64,000 nucleotides of DNA from Christiangramia aestuarii (lineage in GTDB: Bacteria; Bacteroidota; Bacteroidia; Flavobacteriales; Flavobacteriaceae), in the NCBI RefSeq assembly GCF_009735585.1, contig NZ_VJVW01000002.1:186001-250000 (forward strand), read 5' to 3'. Within the stretch, counting starts at the first letter, position 1, and each line of letters opens with the position of its first letter. Below are positions 63,922 to 64,000 of this stretch, in pieces. The position numbers and the translations under genes are program-made. Below the pieces are notes generated by a model. The model was not told where the DNA came from and did no database searches. It worked only from the letters and a program-made list of their open reading frames with translations.

Positions 63922-64000
63922 ATGAAAACTTTTCGCGCCCGTATCCAGCACTTCACTTTCTATTTCCTTTCCGCAATCGTTTTATTAAGCTGCCAGGATA
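63922..64000 (+). CDS. Start of a lipoprotein gene (partial)
   Basis: ATG 63922 opens a frame that runs to the window end: 26 codons. The peptide starts MKTFRARIQHF and continues through a hydrophobic stretch to VLLSCQD, a lipobox with Cys at residue 24. It is divergent from the regulator gene, with 91 bp between the two starts. Nothing further can be said about function. Confidence 0.6.
   Translation, partial: MKTFRARIQHFTFYFLSAIVLLSCQD

Overview
The window is a stretch of a Bacteroidota chromosome, almost certainly a marine-type member of the Flavobacteriaceae (a Gramella/Christiangramia-like organism is my guess from memory of such proteins). The evidence is the type IX secretion (T9SS) C-terminal sorting domains, a PorT homologue, a SusC/SusD pair, a short RpoD of 287 residues, and repeated matches to the Bacteroidota -7 promoter element TAnnTTTG. 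No phage, insertion sequence or CRISPR array is visible. Most of the window is ordinary chromosome with two accessory parts: giant surface proteins at the left and a glycan-utilisation locus at the right.

Region 1 (1-18483): the 3' end of pruA, then two giant secreted repeat proteins of 3420 and 2552 residues. They share a C-terminal part of about 900 residues (LamG-like domain, long linker region, T9SS sorting domain) but carry different N-terminal domain arrays. The second contains seven tandem 240-bp repeats.

Region 2 (18484-36229): housekeeping genes. These are rsmG, an aspartate-type aminotransferase, trkH-trkA (potassium uptake), ubiE/menG, porT, a SpoU-type rRNA methyltransferase, tamL (lipidated Omp85 protein), fbaA, accD (without its usual zinc cysteines), rpsO, pnp, rpoD, rpe and a YpdA-like flavoprotein. 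Genes are separated by clear intrinsic terminators, several of them bidirectional. A structured intergenic element lies in front of rpoD.

Region 3 (36265-43920): an unusual pair made of an outer-membrane beta-barrel and a 624-residue coiled-coil lipoprotein; a small protein of unknown function; a 1142-residue T9SS substrate that lacks a signal peptide and looks 5'-damaged; a 30-residue membrane peptide; and tRNA-Arg(TCG).

Region 4 (43920-64000): a YqeY-like gene, then a plus-strand operon (secreted esterase, PHP-domain phosphoesterase, GH2 enzyme with a malectin-like domain). It converges on a minus-strand polysaccharide utilisation locus: a LuxR-type membrane sensor-regulator, SusC, SusD, three GH144-like lipoproteins, a secreted alpha/beta hydrolase and a GH3 beta-glucosidase. 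The most economical reading is uptake and breakdown of beta-1,2-glucan. The flanking esterases and the phosphoesterase-like protein suggest a substituted glucan, such as the succinylated or phosphoglycerol-bearing periplasmic glucans of Proteobacteria. That last step is inference. The window closes inside the first codons of another lipoprotein gene.
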